NCBI RefSeq assembly: GCF_030849025.1
Contig: NZ_CP118224.1
Coordinates: forward strand, 2,402,001 to 2,466,000
From: Oceanimonas pelagia
Lineage (GTDB): Bacteria > Pseudomonadota > Gammaproteobacteria > Enterobacterales > Aeromonadaceae
Direction: 5' to 3'
DNA length: 64,000 nt
Part shown: positions 54,519-63,754 of the stretch, piece after piece
How positions within the stretch are numbered: the first letter of the stretch is position 1
Layout: every line of letters starts with the position of its first letter
Program-made: the position numbers and the translations under genes
The notes under the pieces: model-generated
Seen by the model: only the letters and a program-made list of their open reading frames with translations
The model's database searches: none
Told to the model about the DNA's origin: nothing

Positions 54519-56526
54519 CGGTTACTCCTTGTAAGTGGGCGTCCATGCGAAACGCCAGCAGGGTGATATCGTCCCGCTGGGCATGACCGCCGCGATATTG
54601 GTCCAGCTCGCGCTTCAGGGCCTCGGCCTGCTCCGCCAGCGGCAATCCGGCATGGGTGCGCAGCAGTTCGCGGAACCGGCTGCCGCCCAGGCCAAATCCC
54701 TTGGCACCGCCGGCCTGATCCAGATAGCCGTCGGTGGTCAGATAATACACCTGGCCATGGTGCACCGGCAGCCGCTGATCTTCAAACTGGCCCGGGCGCC
54801 GGTCCAGCAGGCTGCGCCGCTGGCCCTTGTGCTCTTCCACACTCTCTGCATCGCTGCAATACAACGACATTTTGGCACCGGCAAACACCAGTTGCCCGGC
54901 GGGAGGATCCACAAACACCAGGCCGGCGTCCATGGTGGTGGCCAGGCCCCGGGGCAGTTCGCAGTTCCGCAGCATGCCCCTGAGGGTGTGATCCGCCAGT
55001 TGCAGAATGGCTGCCGGCGATGCCATGCCGAGCTCACGTACCGCGTGATCGAGCGCCGCCCGGCCCAGCATGGTCATCAGCGCGCCGGCCACGCCGTGAC
55101 CGGCGCAGTCGACCACCCCCACCAGAAAACGGCCCTGCTCACCGGGCTGAAACAGGTAAAAATCGCCGCCCACCACATCCCGCGGGTGCCACAGCACGAA
55201 GTGATGTTCGCCCAGCACCTGGGTAAGTTGCCGGTCCGGCAGAATGGCCTTCTGGATCAGGCTGGCATAGTCGATGGAGTCGTTGATCTGCTGATGGGCC
55301 TGGCGCATTTTGCGGTTGGCCTGCTCCAGCTCCCGCGTACGGCTTTGTACCTTTTGCTCCAGCTCCGCGGTGTGGCTGCGCACCTTGTCCACCATAACCC
55401 CAAAAGCCCGGCTCAGATCGCCGATCTCGTCGCCGGAGGGGGCCGGCAGCGAGACCTCGTAACTGCCGTCGGCAATGGCGGTGGCCGAGCCCTGCAGCCG
55501 GCGCAGCGGACGCAGCACCGCCCGCTCCACCGCGTAGGCCAGCCCCAGCAGTAACACCGCCAGCATCAGCACCAGGCCGAACAGGGCCGCCTGCACCAGC
55601 CTCGGCTCCAGCACCTGCGCCAGCCCCAGATCCACCGCCGTGGTCAGGTACCAGTCGAGCTCGGGAATGTACCCCACGGCCAGCAACTGGCGCCGGCCAT
55701 CCAGGGTAAACCAGTCCATGGCGATGCCATCGGGCGAGGCCGCCACCTGCGCCAGCAGCTCGCTGAAGCGGGTGCCCTGCTCGACGGAGCCCAGCCGCTC
55801 GTGCAGGGTGGCCGCCTCACCGCTCATGCCCGCCGCCGAGCCCAGGGCGATCAGGCTGGCGTCGGGATGAGCCTGGTAGCGGCCGTTCCGGTCGAGGATC
55901 ATGGGCATGACCCCCTGCCGCTGAATGGCGATAAAGTCGTTGATAAAGCGGGTCAGATCGATGCCGGTGCCCGCCAGCCCCAGAACCCGGCCCCGCTCTT
56001 CCACCCGCACGTTGATCCACACTCGGGTGGTGCCGAGACGCCTGTCGTGGTTAACGTTGATATTGAGCCGTTCGTTATCGCGCATCAGATTGAAAAACCA
56101 CTGATCGTCGGCGCGGTCTGCATCAAGCCGGTAGCTGGGCCGGGCATCAAAGGGCTGGTCTGGGGCGTGATAGTAATAATCGCGGCTGTCGGCGTTGATC
56201 AAAAACCAGGAGTGGCTGCTGAAGTCGGCGGCAACGCCTTCTGCCTCCTGAATAAACAACGCGGCATCCGCATCACCGGCCAGCCAGCGGCGGGTCAGCA
56301 CCGAGCCGGCAAAACGCTCGGCCAGGGCCAGCTCGCGGGTAAGCGGCACCAGTATGTGCTGACGGTTAAGACGGGTGAAATTGTCGGCGTAGGCACGGCC
56401 GAAGTGTTCCTGAATGCCGGAAAGCAACTGCCAGCCAATGCCCACCGCCGGAATAAAGGCCAGGATGCAGGCCAGCAACAAGGCCCAGATGGATTTTGCC
56501 CTAAGTCCCTTTCCCCAGATGGCCAT
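54478..56526 (-). CDS. siaA: SiaA-like membrane PP2C/SpoIIE phosphatase sensor
   Basis: 682 residues. Transmembrane helix about 13-34; large periplasmic Cache-type sensor (about 45-305) including DDQWFFNLM; second helix about 311-334; HAMP (to about 390); a coiled coil (ELEQKVQSRTRELEQANRKM); then a PP2C/SpoIIE domain with VVGGDFYLF, VVDCAGHGVAGALMTML, TTDGYLDQ and RDDITLLAF. The last 18-20 residues beyond ITLLAFR look like a read-on extension into siaB. It senses an external condition (in Pseudomonas, surfactant) and dephosphorylates SiaC. Confidence 0.9.
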   Translation of the reverse strand: MAIWGKGLRAKSIWALLLACILAFIPAVGIGWQLLSGIQEHFGRAYADNFTRLNRQHILVPLTRELALAERFAGSVLTRRWLAGDADAALFIQEAEGVAADFSSHSWFLINADSRDYYYHAPDQPFDARPSYRLDADRADDQWFFNLMRDNERLNINVNHDRRLGTTRVWINVRVEERGRVLGLAGTGIDLTRFINDFIAIQRQGVMPMILDRNGRYQAHPDASLIALGSAAGMSGEAATLHERLGSVEQGTRFSELLAQVAASPDGIAMDWFTLDGRRQLLAVGYIPELDWYLTTAVDLGLAQVLEPRLVQAALFGLVLMLAVLLLGLAYAVERAVLRPLRRLQGSATAIADGSYEVSLPAPSGDEIGDLSRAFGVMVDKVRSHTAELEQKVQSRTRELEQANRKMRQAHQQINDSIDYASLIQKAILPDRQLTQVLGEHHFVLWHPRDVVGGDFYLFQPGEQGRFLVGVVDCAGHGVAGALMTMLGRAALDHAVRELGMASPAAILQLADHTLRGMLRNCELPRGLATTMDAGLVFVDPPAGQLVFAGAKMSLYCSDAESVEEHKGQRRSLLDRRPGQFEDQRLPVHHGQVYYLTTDGYLDQAGGAKGFGLGGSRFRELLRTHAGLPLAEQAEALKRELDQYRGGHAQRDDITLLAFRMDAHLQGVTDARHRPAVDTRAV

Positions 56527-56649
56527 GCTCGCCTGCTTCGTTCCATTGATACGTTTGAGGCCGGTATTGTTGTCTTTTTTACGGGCAAACTCAATTCGGA
56601 AGGCATATTTAAAATGTGTATCAAAACGGGAAAGCAGGAGGGGCCGTGC

Positions 56650-56770
56650 AGGCCGTCAATCCCGCAACGGCTGGCATTCGGGGGCAGAGCATGCCGGTAC
56701 CGTGATTGAAAACCCGGCGTGGCCGGCAGAAGGCCCCCCGCCTTTGCGAGGGAGACCAATGCAAAGGCGG
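56650..56770. repeat. Composite dispersed repeat, copy 3
   Basis: ATGCCGGTACCG, TGATTGAAAACC, CGGCGTGGCCGG, then GGCCCCCCGCCTTTGCGAGGG. It is the more diverged relative of copies 1 and 2, between siaA and the ribBX stop. Confidence 0.5.
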
Positions 56771-56806
56771 GGGGTAACAAAATGGAAGGCAGGGCAACGA
56801 GCCAAC

Positions 56807-57916
56807 TTACTCGGTCACGTATTCCACCACTTCCAGGCCAAAGCCCGACAGCGCGTGGTAGCGCTTGGGCGAGCTCAGCAGGCGCATCTTGCCCACGCCC
56901 ATGGCACGCAAAATCTGCGAGCCCACGCCCACCCGGCGTGAAGTGCCCTGGCGCTTGGCCGCTTCCGGGCGCTCGCCCTTGTCGGCGGCCTCAAACATGC
57001 GCACCACCGACAGCAAATGATCCGGGGTTTCCTCCTTGCCGAGGATCACCAGCACGCCGCCTTCGGCGGCAATGCGCGCCATCGACTTGTCCAGCGGCCA
57101 GCTGCGGCTGGCGTGGCGGTCGGTCATCAGCACGTCGGTGAGCATGTCGTGAATATGCACCCGCACCAGCGCCGGCTGATCGGCCTTGATCTCGCCCTTG
57201 CGCAGGGCAAAGTGCACCTGATTGTCGATGGTGTCGCGGAAGGTCACCAGCTCGAACTCGCCGTGCTCGGTGGGCAGCTGGCAGCGGGCCACCTGCTCGA
57301 TGGTGGTTTCGTTCTGGTTGCGGTACTCGATCAGATCGGCAATGGTGCCCAGCTTGAGGCCGTGCTGCTCGGCGAACTTTTCCAGATCCGGACGGCGCGC
57401 CATGGTGCCGTCTTCATTGAGGATTTCCACGATCACCGCCGCCGGCTCCACCCCCGCCAGCCGGGCCAGATCGCAGCCCGCCTCGGTGTGGCCGGCACGG
57501 GTCAGCACGCCGCCATTCTGGGCCTTGAGCGGAAAGATATGGCCGGGCTGCACCAGATCCGACGGCTTGGCGTCTTTCGCCACCGCCGCCTGCACGGTGC
57601 GGGCCCGGTCGGCGGCGGAAATGCCGGTGGTCACCCCCTCGGCGGCCTCGATGGACACGGTAAAGGCGGTGGAGAACTGCTCGGTGTTACGGCTCACCAT
57701 CTGGGGAATGTCGAGCTGACGGCAACGGGCCTCGGTCAGGGTCAGGCAGATCAGGCCCCGGCCGTATTTGGCCATGAAGTTGATGTCTTCCGGACGCACG
57801 TGCTCGGCGGCCATGATCAGATCGCCTTCGTTTTCCCGGTCTTCGTCATCCATCAGAATGACCATTTTGCCCTGACGAATGTCGTCGATGATTTCCTGGG
57901 TACTGCTTAACGCCAT
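56807..57916 (-). CDS. ribB: 3,4-dihydroxy-2-butanone 4-phosphate synthase with degenerate GTP cyclohydrolase II domain (RibBX)
   Basis: 369 residues. The N-terminal RibB domain (1-205) is intact: [17 protein letters not shown], the flexible-loop cysteine region, and [17 protein letters not shown]. The C-terminal RibA-like domain (about 210-369) lacks the three zinc-binding cysteines and the surrounding catalytic motif expected of GTP cyclohydrolase II; at that place the sequence is [20 protein letters not shown]. So this protein should only supply the four-carbon unit, and a separate ribA must exist elsewhere. It is 30 bases after ribE. Confidence 0.9.
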   Translation of the reverse strand: MALSSTQEIIDDIRQGKMVILMDDEDRENEGDLIMAAEHVRPEDINFMAKYGRGLICLTLTEARCRQLDIPQMVSRNTEQFSTAFTVSIEAAEGVTTGISAADRARTVQAAVAKDAKPSDLVQPGHIFPLKAQNGGVLTRAGHTEAGCDLARLAGVEPAAVIVEILNEDGTMARRPDLEKFAEQHGLKLGTIADLIEYRNQNETTIEQVARCQLPTEHGEFELVTFRDTIDNQVHFALRKGEIKADQPALVRVHIHDMLTDVLMTDRHASRSWPLDKSMARIAAEGGVLVILGKEETPDHLLSVVRMFEAADKGERPEAAKRQGTSRRVGVGSQILRAMGVGKMRLLSSPKRYHALSGFGLEVVEYVTE

Positions 57917-57946
57917 GATGTTCCCCTTGGTTGATTCGGTTAGCCG

Positions 57947-58600
57947 CTATTTCACAAAACCGCTGGCGGCCAGGGTCGCCAGGGTCAGTCCGCTTGAAGC
58001 GTCACTCTGGCCACCGGCCAGCAGCCGCTCCAGGTAGCGGGCGATAATATCTACCTCCAGGTTGACACTGCGGCCAACCTGCCAGTCATTCAGTGTGGTG
58101 TTATTCAATGTATGGGGCACCAGCGTCAATTTAAAGGTCGCGCCCGCCACCGCGTTCACGGTGAGGCTGATGCCGTCCACGGTAATGGAGCCCTTTTCGG
58201 CAATATAGCGGGAAAGCGCCGCCGGGGCGTCGACCCACAGCTCGATGGCAAAGCCCACCTTGCTCTTTTTGCTGATACGGCCCACGCCGTCCACATGGCC
58301 GGACACCAGATGACCGCCGAGACGGGTGGTGGGCAGCAGCGCCTTTTCCAGATTCACCGCCCGGCCCGGCTGGTAATCGGCAAATCCGGTGCGATTAATG
58401 GTTTCCGCCGAGACATCGGCGCAGTAGTAGTCCTTGCCCAGTTCGGTCACGGTGAGGCAGACACCGTTGGTGGCAATGGAATCACCCAGAGCGACGTCGG
58501 ACAAGTCCAGCGCCGGGCAGTGAATGCGGATCACCGAGGAGGCACCCTTTCGCTCGATGGCGGCCAGGGTGCCGGTGGCTTCAACAATACCGGTAAACAT
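57947..58600 (-). CDS. ribE: Riboflavin synthase, alpha chain
   Basis: 217-residue enzyme that dismutates two lumazine molecules to riboflavin. It has two internal lumazine-binding repeats, each with a conserved start (MFTGIVEATG; LGGHLVSGHVDGVGRI). ATG overlaps the ribD stop (TGATG). It sits in the nrdR-ribD-ribE-ribBX unit. Confidence 0.96.
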   Translation of the reverse strand: MFTGIVEATGTLAAIERKGASSVIRIHCPALDLSDVALGDSIATNGVCLTVTELGKDYYCADVSAETINRTGFADYQPGRAVNLEKALLPTTRLGGHLVSGHVDGVGRISKKSKVGFAIELWVDAPAALSRYIAEKGSITVDGISLTVNAVAGATFKLTLVPHTLNNTTLNDWQVGRSVNLEVDIIARYLERLLAGGQSDASSGLTLATLAASGFVK

Positions 58601-59715
58601 CAGTCGGTTACCCTTGCAGTCAGTTTGAGATCACCACCCACCCGGCGGCAATCCTGCCAGGCCAGCCGGGGCGGCTGGCTCATGGCGGTAAATTCGGGCA
58701 GCGCCAGCAGGCCCCGGGCCGGGTTGCCCATCAGCATGGGGGCCTGATACAGAATCAGCTCATTCACCAGGCCGGCGCCGAACAGGGCGCCGCCCAGGGT
58801 GGCCCCCGCCTCCACCCACAGGTGGTTAAGCTGGCGCCGGCCCAGCTCATCCAGCAACAGCTCAAGATCCAGCTTGCCGTTGCCGGCCTGCGGCAGCACA
58901 CATTCCTCCACTTCATCACCAAAACCGCCGGTTACCCAACCGCGCAGCAGCAGCACAGGGCCGGGCTGCGCAAACAGCCTGAGCCCGGCGTGCAGCCGGT
59001 TCTGGGTGTCGATGATAATGCGCAGGGGCTGACGCAGCTCGCCCTCGGCATAGTCATGGCGCAGCGAGGCCGGCAGCTCCCCCCAGCGCACGTTGAGGGC
59101 GGCGTTGTCGGTCAGCACGGTGTCGGCGCCGGAGAGAATGGCACAGCTTTGCGCCCGGTGGCGCTGCACGTCGCGCCGGGCGGCGGGGCCGGTGATCCAC
59201 TGGCTTTCGCCGTTGGCGAGCGCGGTGCGGCCATCAAGACTGGAAGCCAGCTTCAAGGTCACAAAGGGACGGCCGGTGCGCATGCGGTGCAAAAAGCCCA
59301 CATTCACTGCCTCGGCGGCCTCGGTCATCAGTCCGGCCTCGGCCTGAATGCCTGCTGCCTGCAGCATGGCCAGCCCGCGACCGGCCACCTGCGGGTTGGG
59401 ATCTACCATGGCGGCCACGACCCGGGCCACACCGGCGTCGATCAGCCCCTGGGCACAGGGCGGGGTGCGGCCGTGATGAGAGCAGGGCTCCAGGGTGACG
59501 TAGGCGGTGGCGCCGCGAGCGGCGGCGCCGGCTTCACGCAGGGCAAACACCTCGGCATGGGGGCCGCCGGCGCGCCGGTGAAAGCCCTCGCCCACCCGCT
59601 CGCCGTCTTTGACAATCACACACCCCACCGCCGGGTTGGGACTGGTGGTAAAACGGCCGCGGCGGGCCAGCTCAAGCGCCCTGGCCATCCAGTGCGCGTC
59701 TTGGGATGTAAACAC
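58600..59715 (-). CDS. ribD: Bifunctional riboflavin deaminase/reductase RibD
   Basis: 371 residues. N-terminal deaminase with zinc site GGPHAEVFAL and EPCSHHGRTPPC; C-terminal reductase with VTLKLASSLDGRTALANGES and LWVEAGATLGGALF. The start is GTG 59715, immediately after the nrdR stop (TAAGTG), so translation is likely coupled. Confidence 0.96.
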   Translation of the reverse strand: MFTSQDAHWMARALELARRGRFTTSPNPAVGCVIVKDGERVGEGFHRRAGGPHAEVFALREAGAAARGATAYVTLEPCSHHGRTPPCAQGLIDAGVARVVAAMVDPNPQVAGRGLAMLQAAGIQAEAGLMTEAAEAVNVGFLHRMRTGRPFVTLKLASSLDGRTALANGESQWITGPAARRDVQRHRAQSCAILSGADTVLTDNAALNVRWGELPASLRHDYAEGELRQPLRIIIDTQNRLHAGLRLFAQPGPVLLLRGWVTGGFGDEVEECVLPQAGNGKLDLELLLDELGRRQLNHLWVEAGATLGGALFGAGLVNELILYQAPMLMGNPARGLLALPEFTAMSQPPRLAWQDCRRVGGDLKLTARVTD

Positions 59716-60165
59716 TTATTGCTCCAGGCGGGCTATCTCTTCGCCAAACTGACGCAGATCCTCAAAACAGCGGTACACCGAGGCAAAGCGAATATAGGCC
59801 ACCTTGTCGAGCTGCCTGAGCTCTTCCATGACCAGATTGCCCACCAGTTCGGATTTGACTTCCCGCTCACCGGTGGCCCGCAGCCGCGACTTGATGCGGC
59901 TGATGGCCTGCTCGATGGCCTCGGTGCTGACCGGGCGCTTTTCCAGCGCCCGCTGCATGCCGGCTTCCAGCTTGTCTTCGTTAAAGGGCTCGCGAATGCC
60001 GCTGGTCTTGATGATGCGCGGCATCACCAGCTCGGCGGTTTCAAAGGTGGTGAAACGCTCCCGGCAGGCATTGCACTCCCGCCGCCGGCGCACCTGCAGG
60101 CCATCGCCGACCAGACGGGAGTCGATTACCTTGGTTTCGGTTGCGTTACAAAAGGGGCAGTGCAT
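59716..60165 (-). CDS. nrdR: Transcriptional repressor NrdR
   Basis: 149-residue regulator of ribonucleotide reductase genes. Zinc ribbon Cys3, Cys6, Cys31, Cys34 (MHCPFC and ECNAC), then an ATP-cone domain (about 49-139: [19 protein letters not shown]). It is first in the operon with ribD, a linkage seen across gammaproteobacteria. Confidence 0.97.
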   Translation of the reverse strand: MHCPFCNATETKVIDSRLVGDGLQVRRRRECNACRERFTTFETAELVMPRIIKTSGIREPFNEDKLEAGMQRALEKRPVSTEAIEQAISRIKSRLRATGEREVKSELVGNLVMEELRQLDKVAYIRFASVYRCFEDLRQFGEEIARLEQ

Positions 60166-60232
60166 GAAGCCTCCGCGGGGCCTGTTAATCGGCTGTTAGT
60201 GTAAAGAAGCGGGCTGTGGATTGAAAGCAAGA

Positions 60233-60266
60233 GAAAATAAAAACGGGGCCCGAAGACCCCGTTTCT
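60233..60266 (-). terminator. Rho-independent terminator after glyA
   Basis: AAACGGGG and CCCCGTTT pair with an 8-base loop; the minus strand continues TTATTTTC. Confidence 0.85.
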
Positions 60267-60286
60267 GATGCCGTTACCGGTGCGCC

Positions 60287-61540
60287 TTACGCGTAAACCG
60301 GGTGGCGACGGCAGATATCCAGCACCTGCTCTTTCACGCTGGCGATGGTGGCCTCGTCGTTGATGTTGTTGAGCACATCACAGATCCAGCCGGCCAGCTG
60401 GCGCACGTCGGCTTCCTTGAAGCCACGACGGGTCACCGCCGGCGTACCGATACGAATGCCGGAGGTCACAAACGGAGAGCGCGGATCGTTGGGCACGGCG
60501 TTCTTGTTGACGGTAATGAAGGCGCGGCCCAGGGCGGCGTCGGCTTCCTTACCGGTGATATCCTTGTCGATCAGATCCAGCAGGAACAGGTGGTTGTGAG
60601 TGCCACCGGAAACCACCTTAAAGCCACGCTTCTGGAACTCGTCGGCCATGGCCTGGGCGTTTTTCACCACCTGCGCCTGGTATTCCTTGAACTCGGGCTC
60701 CAGGGCTTCCTTGAAGGCCACGGCCTTGGCGGCGATCACGTGCATCAGCGGGCCACCCTGACCACCGGGGAACACGGCGGAATTCAGTTTCTTTTCCAGC
60801 TCTTCGTTGTTGGCGGCAGACAGAATGATGCCGCCACGGGGACCGGCCAGGGTCTTGTGAGTGGTGGAGGTCACCACGTGGGCGTGAGGCAGCGGGTTGG
60901 GATACACACCGGCGGCGATCAGGCCGGCCACGTGGGCCATGTCGACCATGAACCAGGCGCCGACCTTGTCGGCGATTTCACGCATGCGGGCCCAGTCTAC
61001 GATGCCGGAGAAGGCGGAGAAGCCGCCGATGATCATTTTCGGCTTGTGCTCAACGGCCAGACGCTCCATTTCTTCGTAGTCGATCACACCCTGCTCGTTG
61101 ATGCCGTAGGGAATGATGTTGTACAGGCGGCCGGAGAAGTTGGCGGGAGAGCCGTGAGTCAGGTGGCCACCGTGGGCCAGGTTCATGCCCATGACGGTGT
61201 CGCCGGGCTTGACCAGCGCCAGGAACACGGCGGAGTTGGCCTGAGAGCCGGAGTGTGGCTGCACGTTGGCCCAGGTGGCGCCGAACAGTTGCTTGGCACG
61301 CTCGATGGCCAGCTCTTCCACCACGTCCACATATTCACAGCCACCGTAGAAACGCTTGGCCGGATAGCCTTCGGCGTACTTGTTGGTGAGCTGGGAGCCC
61401 TGAGCCTGCATCACCCGCGGGCTGGTGTAGTTCTCGGAAGCGATCAGTTCAATGTGCTCTTCCTGACGCACGGTTTCATCGCTGATGGCCTGCCACAGCT
61501 GGGGATCATAGTCGGCGATATTCATCTCACGCTTTAACAT
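60287..61540 (-). CDS. glyA: Serine hydroxymethyltransferase
   Basis: PLP enzyme interconverting serine and glycine with tetrahydrofolate. 417 residues from ATG 61540 (AGGAGAGACGG upstream), the same length and N terminus ([12 protein letters not shown]) as the E. coli enzyme. The PLP lysine lies in [14 protein letters not shown]. Expected to be highly expressed and to supply one-carbon units. Confidence 0.98.
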   Translation of the reverse strand: MLKREMNIADYDPQLWQAISDETVRQEEHIELIASENYTSPRVMQAQGSQLTNKYAEGYPAKRFYGGCEYVDVVEELAIERAKQLFGATWANVQPHSGSQANSAVFLALVKPGDTVMGMNLAHGGHLTHGSPANFSGRLYNIIPYGINEQGVIDYEEMERLAVEHKPKMIIGGFSAFSGIVDWARMREIADKVGAWFMVDMAHVAGLIAAGVYPNPLPHAHVVTSTTHKTLAGPRGGIILSAANNEELEKKLNSAVFPGGQGGPLMHVIAAKAVAFKEALEPEFKEYQAQVVKNAQAMADEFQKRGFKVVSGGTHNHLFLLDLIDKDITGKEADAALGRAFITVNKNAVPNDPRSPFVTSGIRIGTPAVTRRGFKEADVRQLAGWICDVLNNINDEATIASVKEQVLDICRRHPVYA

Positions 61541-61644
61541 CCGTCTCTCCTGACTCATGGGGGATTGTCACTGAAAGCCAGAGTGTACCCCCAAGCGGCA
61601 ATCCGGCCTAGTCCCGCGAGCCGGGTTTACACTATTTTTTTACC

Positions 61645-61680
61645 TTTATGTTGAAAAGTTCACAAAAAGTTGAAAACCCA
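61645..61680. promoter_or_regulatory. Direct repeat in the glyA/torD divergent region
   Basis: GTTGAAAA occurs twice 19 bases apart, and the first copy extends to the small palindrome TGAA-AAG-TTCA. This could be an operator for either gene. The spacing does not match the MetR consensus, so no regulator is named. Confidence 0.25.
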
Positions 61681-61790
61681 TTAACACACCCCTGCCACCT
61701 CCCGGACATGAAGTTGGCCGCCAAACCCGATAGAATGGTGGCTCGATTCACTGCCCGACGAGGGCCGACCATTTAAAGTGAAAGGGGATT

Positions 61791-62411
61791 ATGCAAGCGT
61801 TCAGAGTCACTTCCCAGCGCCGGGCCGAGCTGTATCACTGGTTTACCGCCCTGTTTGCCGCTCCCCTGAGCGAAGAGGATCTCAATGAATTCGGCGGTTA
61901 CGACATGCACCGCTTTCTCGACAGCCTGGCCACCCTGGACCCGCTGACCGAAACCGCCGAAGCCTTTCGCGGCCAGGCGGAGCGCGCGCTGGCCCGGCCC
62001 TCGCCCCAGTCTGCCCTGGCACAGGACCACCAGCGCCTGACGGAGAGCCCGGCGCTGCTCGACATCAGCAGCCTGACCGAGCCCGATCAGGAGGCCCTGC
62101 TGCTGATGACGGTGCTGCTCAAGCAACACGGCACCGAGCTGGCCGACGACGATCCGCTGCACGTGTGCAACCAGCTGGAGATGATGGGCACCCTGGCCCT
62201 GGCCGCCGCCGATACCGACAACGATGAGCAGCGCCTGCACCTGCTCGACCAGCAACGGGAGCTGGCCAACAGCCAGCTCATCGACTGGCTGCCGGCCTTT
62301 GCCGAACGCTGTGGCGAGCGGGATGCCGGCGGCTTTTATAACGCCGCCGCCCAACTGCTGCTGGCGGTGTTTATCATGGATCTGCACTACCTCAACAACG
62401 TGGCGGAATAG
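61791..62411 (+). CDS. torD: TorD/DmsD-family redox-enzyme chaperone
   Basis: 206-residue all-helical chaperone expected to hold a molybdoenzyme before Tat export. Family features are RRAELYHWFTALFAAPLSEEDL at the N terminus and the EPDQEALLLMTVLLKQHG and DPLHVCNQLEMMGTLALAA-type core. No torA, dmsA or other molybdoenzyme gene lies in the window, so its client is elsewhere. Confidence 0.85.
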   Translation: MQAFRVTSQRRAELYHWFTALFAAPLSEEDLNEFGGYDMHRFLDSLATLDPLTETAEAFRGQAERALARPSPQSALAQDHQRLTESPALLDISSLTEPDQEALLLMTVLLKQHGTELADDDPLHVCNQLEMMGTLALAAADTDNDEQRLHLLDQQRELANSQLIDWLPAFAERCGERDAGGFYNAAAQLLLAVFIMDLHYLNNVAE

Positions 62412-62419
62412 GCGGCCCC

Positions 62420-62773
62420 ATGCGTTACAGCAAACACAAAAAGGCCGAGGCCTCACCGGAAACCCGGGCCGAGGCCGAGCGCGTGGCCAGAGCTACCCAG
62501 CGTCCGGGCCAGACCAAGGAGCAAACCCGGCTGATTGCCCAGGGGATCCAGAAGGGCATAGAGGAATATAAAAAGCAGCAAAAGGCCAGGGCCCGCGCCG
62601 CCGACAAGGCCCGCCGGCAACAGCAACGCCAGCAAAATACCGAAATGCACGAAGATAATGAGCCGGACGCGGCGCCTTCCTGCAACGGGCCTGACAGGCT
62701 GTTGCCCTGGGGGCTGCTGGCACTGAGCTGGGCCGGCTTCCTTCTATACTTGTGGCTGACCCGCCACGGCTGA
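62420..62773 (+). CDS. DUF2956 family protein
   Basis: 117 residues. The N-terminal half is a charged, basic helix with the family's ASPETRAEAERVARATQRPG and QTRLIAQGIQKGIEEYKKQQK segments; a single hydrophobic helix (about 95-112, LLPWGLLALSWAGFLLYLW) is near the C terminus, so it is probably a tail-anchored membrane protein. Function unknown. Eight bases after torD. Confidence 0.85.
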   Translation: MRYSKHKKAEASPETRAEAERVARATQRPGQTKEQTRLIAQGIQKGIEEYKKQQKARARAADKARRQQQRQQNTEMHEDNEPDAAPSCNGPDRLLPWGLLALSWAGFLLYLWLTRHG

Positions 62774-62785
62774 TCAGGAGACGCC

Positions 62786-63754
62786 ATGCCGCTCACCATG
62801 CCACCGCAACAACACACCCGGGAAGGCCAGGAACGCCGGCTGGGCGTGGAGCTGGAGCTGAGCGGCATTACCCTGCCGCAACTGGTGAGCCTGGTGGCCG
62901 ACACCCTCGGCGGGGAAAGCCGGCCGGTGTCGGAATACGAGTTCAACATTCCCACGTCACTGGGCGACTTTCGGGCCGAACTCGACTTTGACTACCTCAA
63001 GCAACTGGCCCGGGCCCAGCGCCGGCACCCGCCCGGCGAGCTGGAGCAGGCCGCCACCGATCTGCTGGGCAGCCTGGCACGGCAACTGGTGCCCCTGGAG
63101 CTGGTGTGTCCGCCGCTGCCGCTGTCCCGGCTCGATCTGCTCAACCGGCTGTTTGAACGGCTGCGGGAATACGGCGCTCATGGCACCCGTCACGCCCTCT
63201 ATTACGCTTTTGGCCTGCACCTCAATCCCGAGCTGCCCGACACCGACATGGAGACCCTGCTGCGCTACTTTCGCGCCTACCTGTGCCTGCACGACTGGCT
63301 GGAGCAACACGAGGACATCGTCACCGCCCGCAAGCTGTCGCCCTACATTCGCGCCTTTCCCAAAGACTATGTGCGACTGGTGCTGAATAGCGGCTACCGG
63401 CCCGACATGGCCGGCTTTACCGCCGACTACCTGGCCTGGAACCCCACCCGCAACCGGGCCATGGATCTGTTGCCGCTGCTGGCCTGGCATGACGAACAAA
63501 AAGTGCAGGCGGTGGTGCAGGACGACAAGGTCAACAAACGCCCCACCCTGCACTACCGGCTGCCCAACTCCGATATCGACAACCCGGTATGGTCGCTGCG
63601 CCACGCCTGGGCCGGCTGGCTGCAGGTGGAGCGGCTGGCCAGCGACGAGCCGCGCCTGGCCGGGGCCTGCCGGGCCTACCTTAACCACCTGGAACAACTG
63701 ACCCCCGACTTTATGGATCCCTGGAGCCTGAAGGTGCGCCCATGGCTGCGCTGA
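62786..63754 (+). CDS. Putative amidoligase (GS-like COOH-NH2 ligase family)
   Basis: 322 residues. It begins with RLGVELELSGI, the first glutamate motif of the family, and continues with EYEFNIPTSLGDFRAELDFDY, a SGS/GS-like acidic strand; the ALYYAFGLHLNPELP segment supplies the conserved His-x-Asn. Members are predicted to join an amine to a carboxyl group with ATP. The end overlaps by 13 bases with a C26-type amidohydrolase gene, the partner typically seen with this family. The product is unknown. Confidence 0.85.
   Translation: MPLTMPPQQHTREGQERRLGVELELSGITLPQLVSLVADTLGGESRPVSEYEFNIPTSLGDFRAELDFDYLKQLARAQRRHPPGELEQAATDLLGSLARQLVPLELVCPPLPLSRLDLLNRLFERLREYGAHGTRHALYYAFGLHLNPELPDTDMETLLRYFRAYLCLHDWLEQHEDIVTARKLSPYIRAFPKDYVRLVLNSGYRPDMAGFTADYLAWNPTRNRAMDLLPLLAWHDEQKVQAVVQDDKVNKRPTLHYRLPNSDIDNPVWSLRHAWAGWLQVERLASDEPRLAGACRAYLNHLEQLTPDFMDPWSLKVRPWLR

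Noticed and set aside
56807..60286. FMN riboswitch upstream of riboflavin genes
   Set aside because: Gaps before ribE, ribBX, ribD and nrdR are very short and the ribH leader is under 100 bases; no conserved RFN-element pattern was seen.
61645..61680. MetR operator for glyA
   Set aside because: TGAA-AAG-TTCA has three bases between half-sites, not the five of the MetR consensus.
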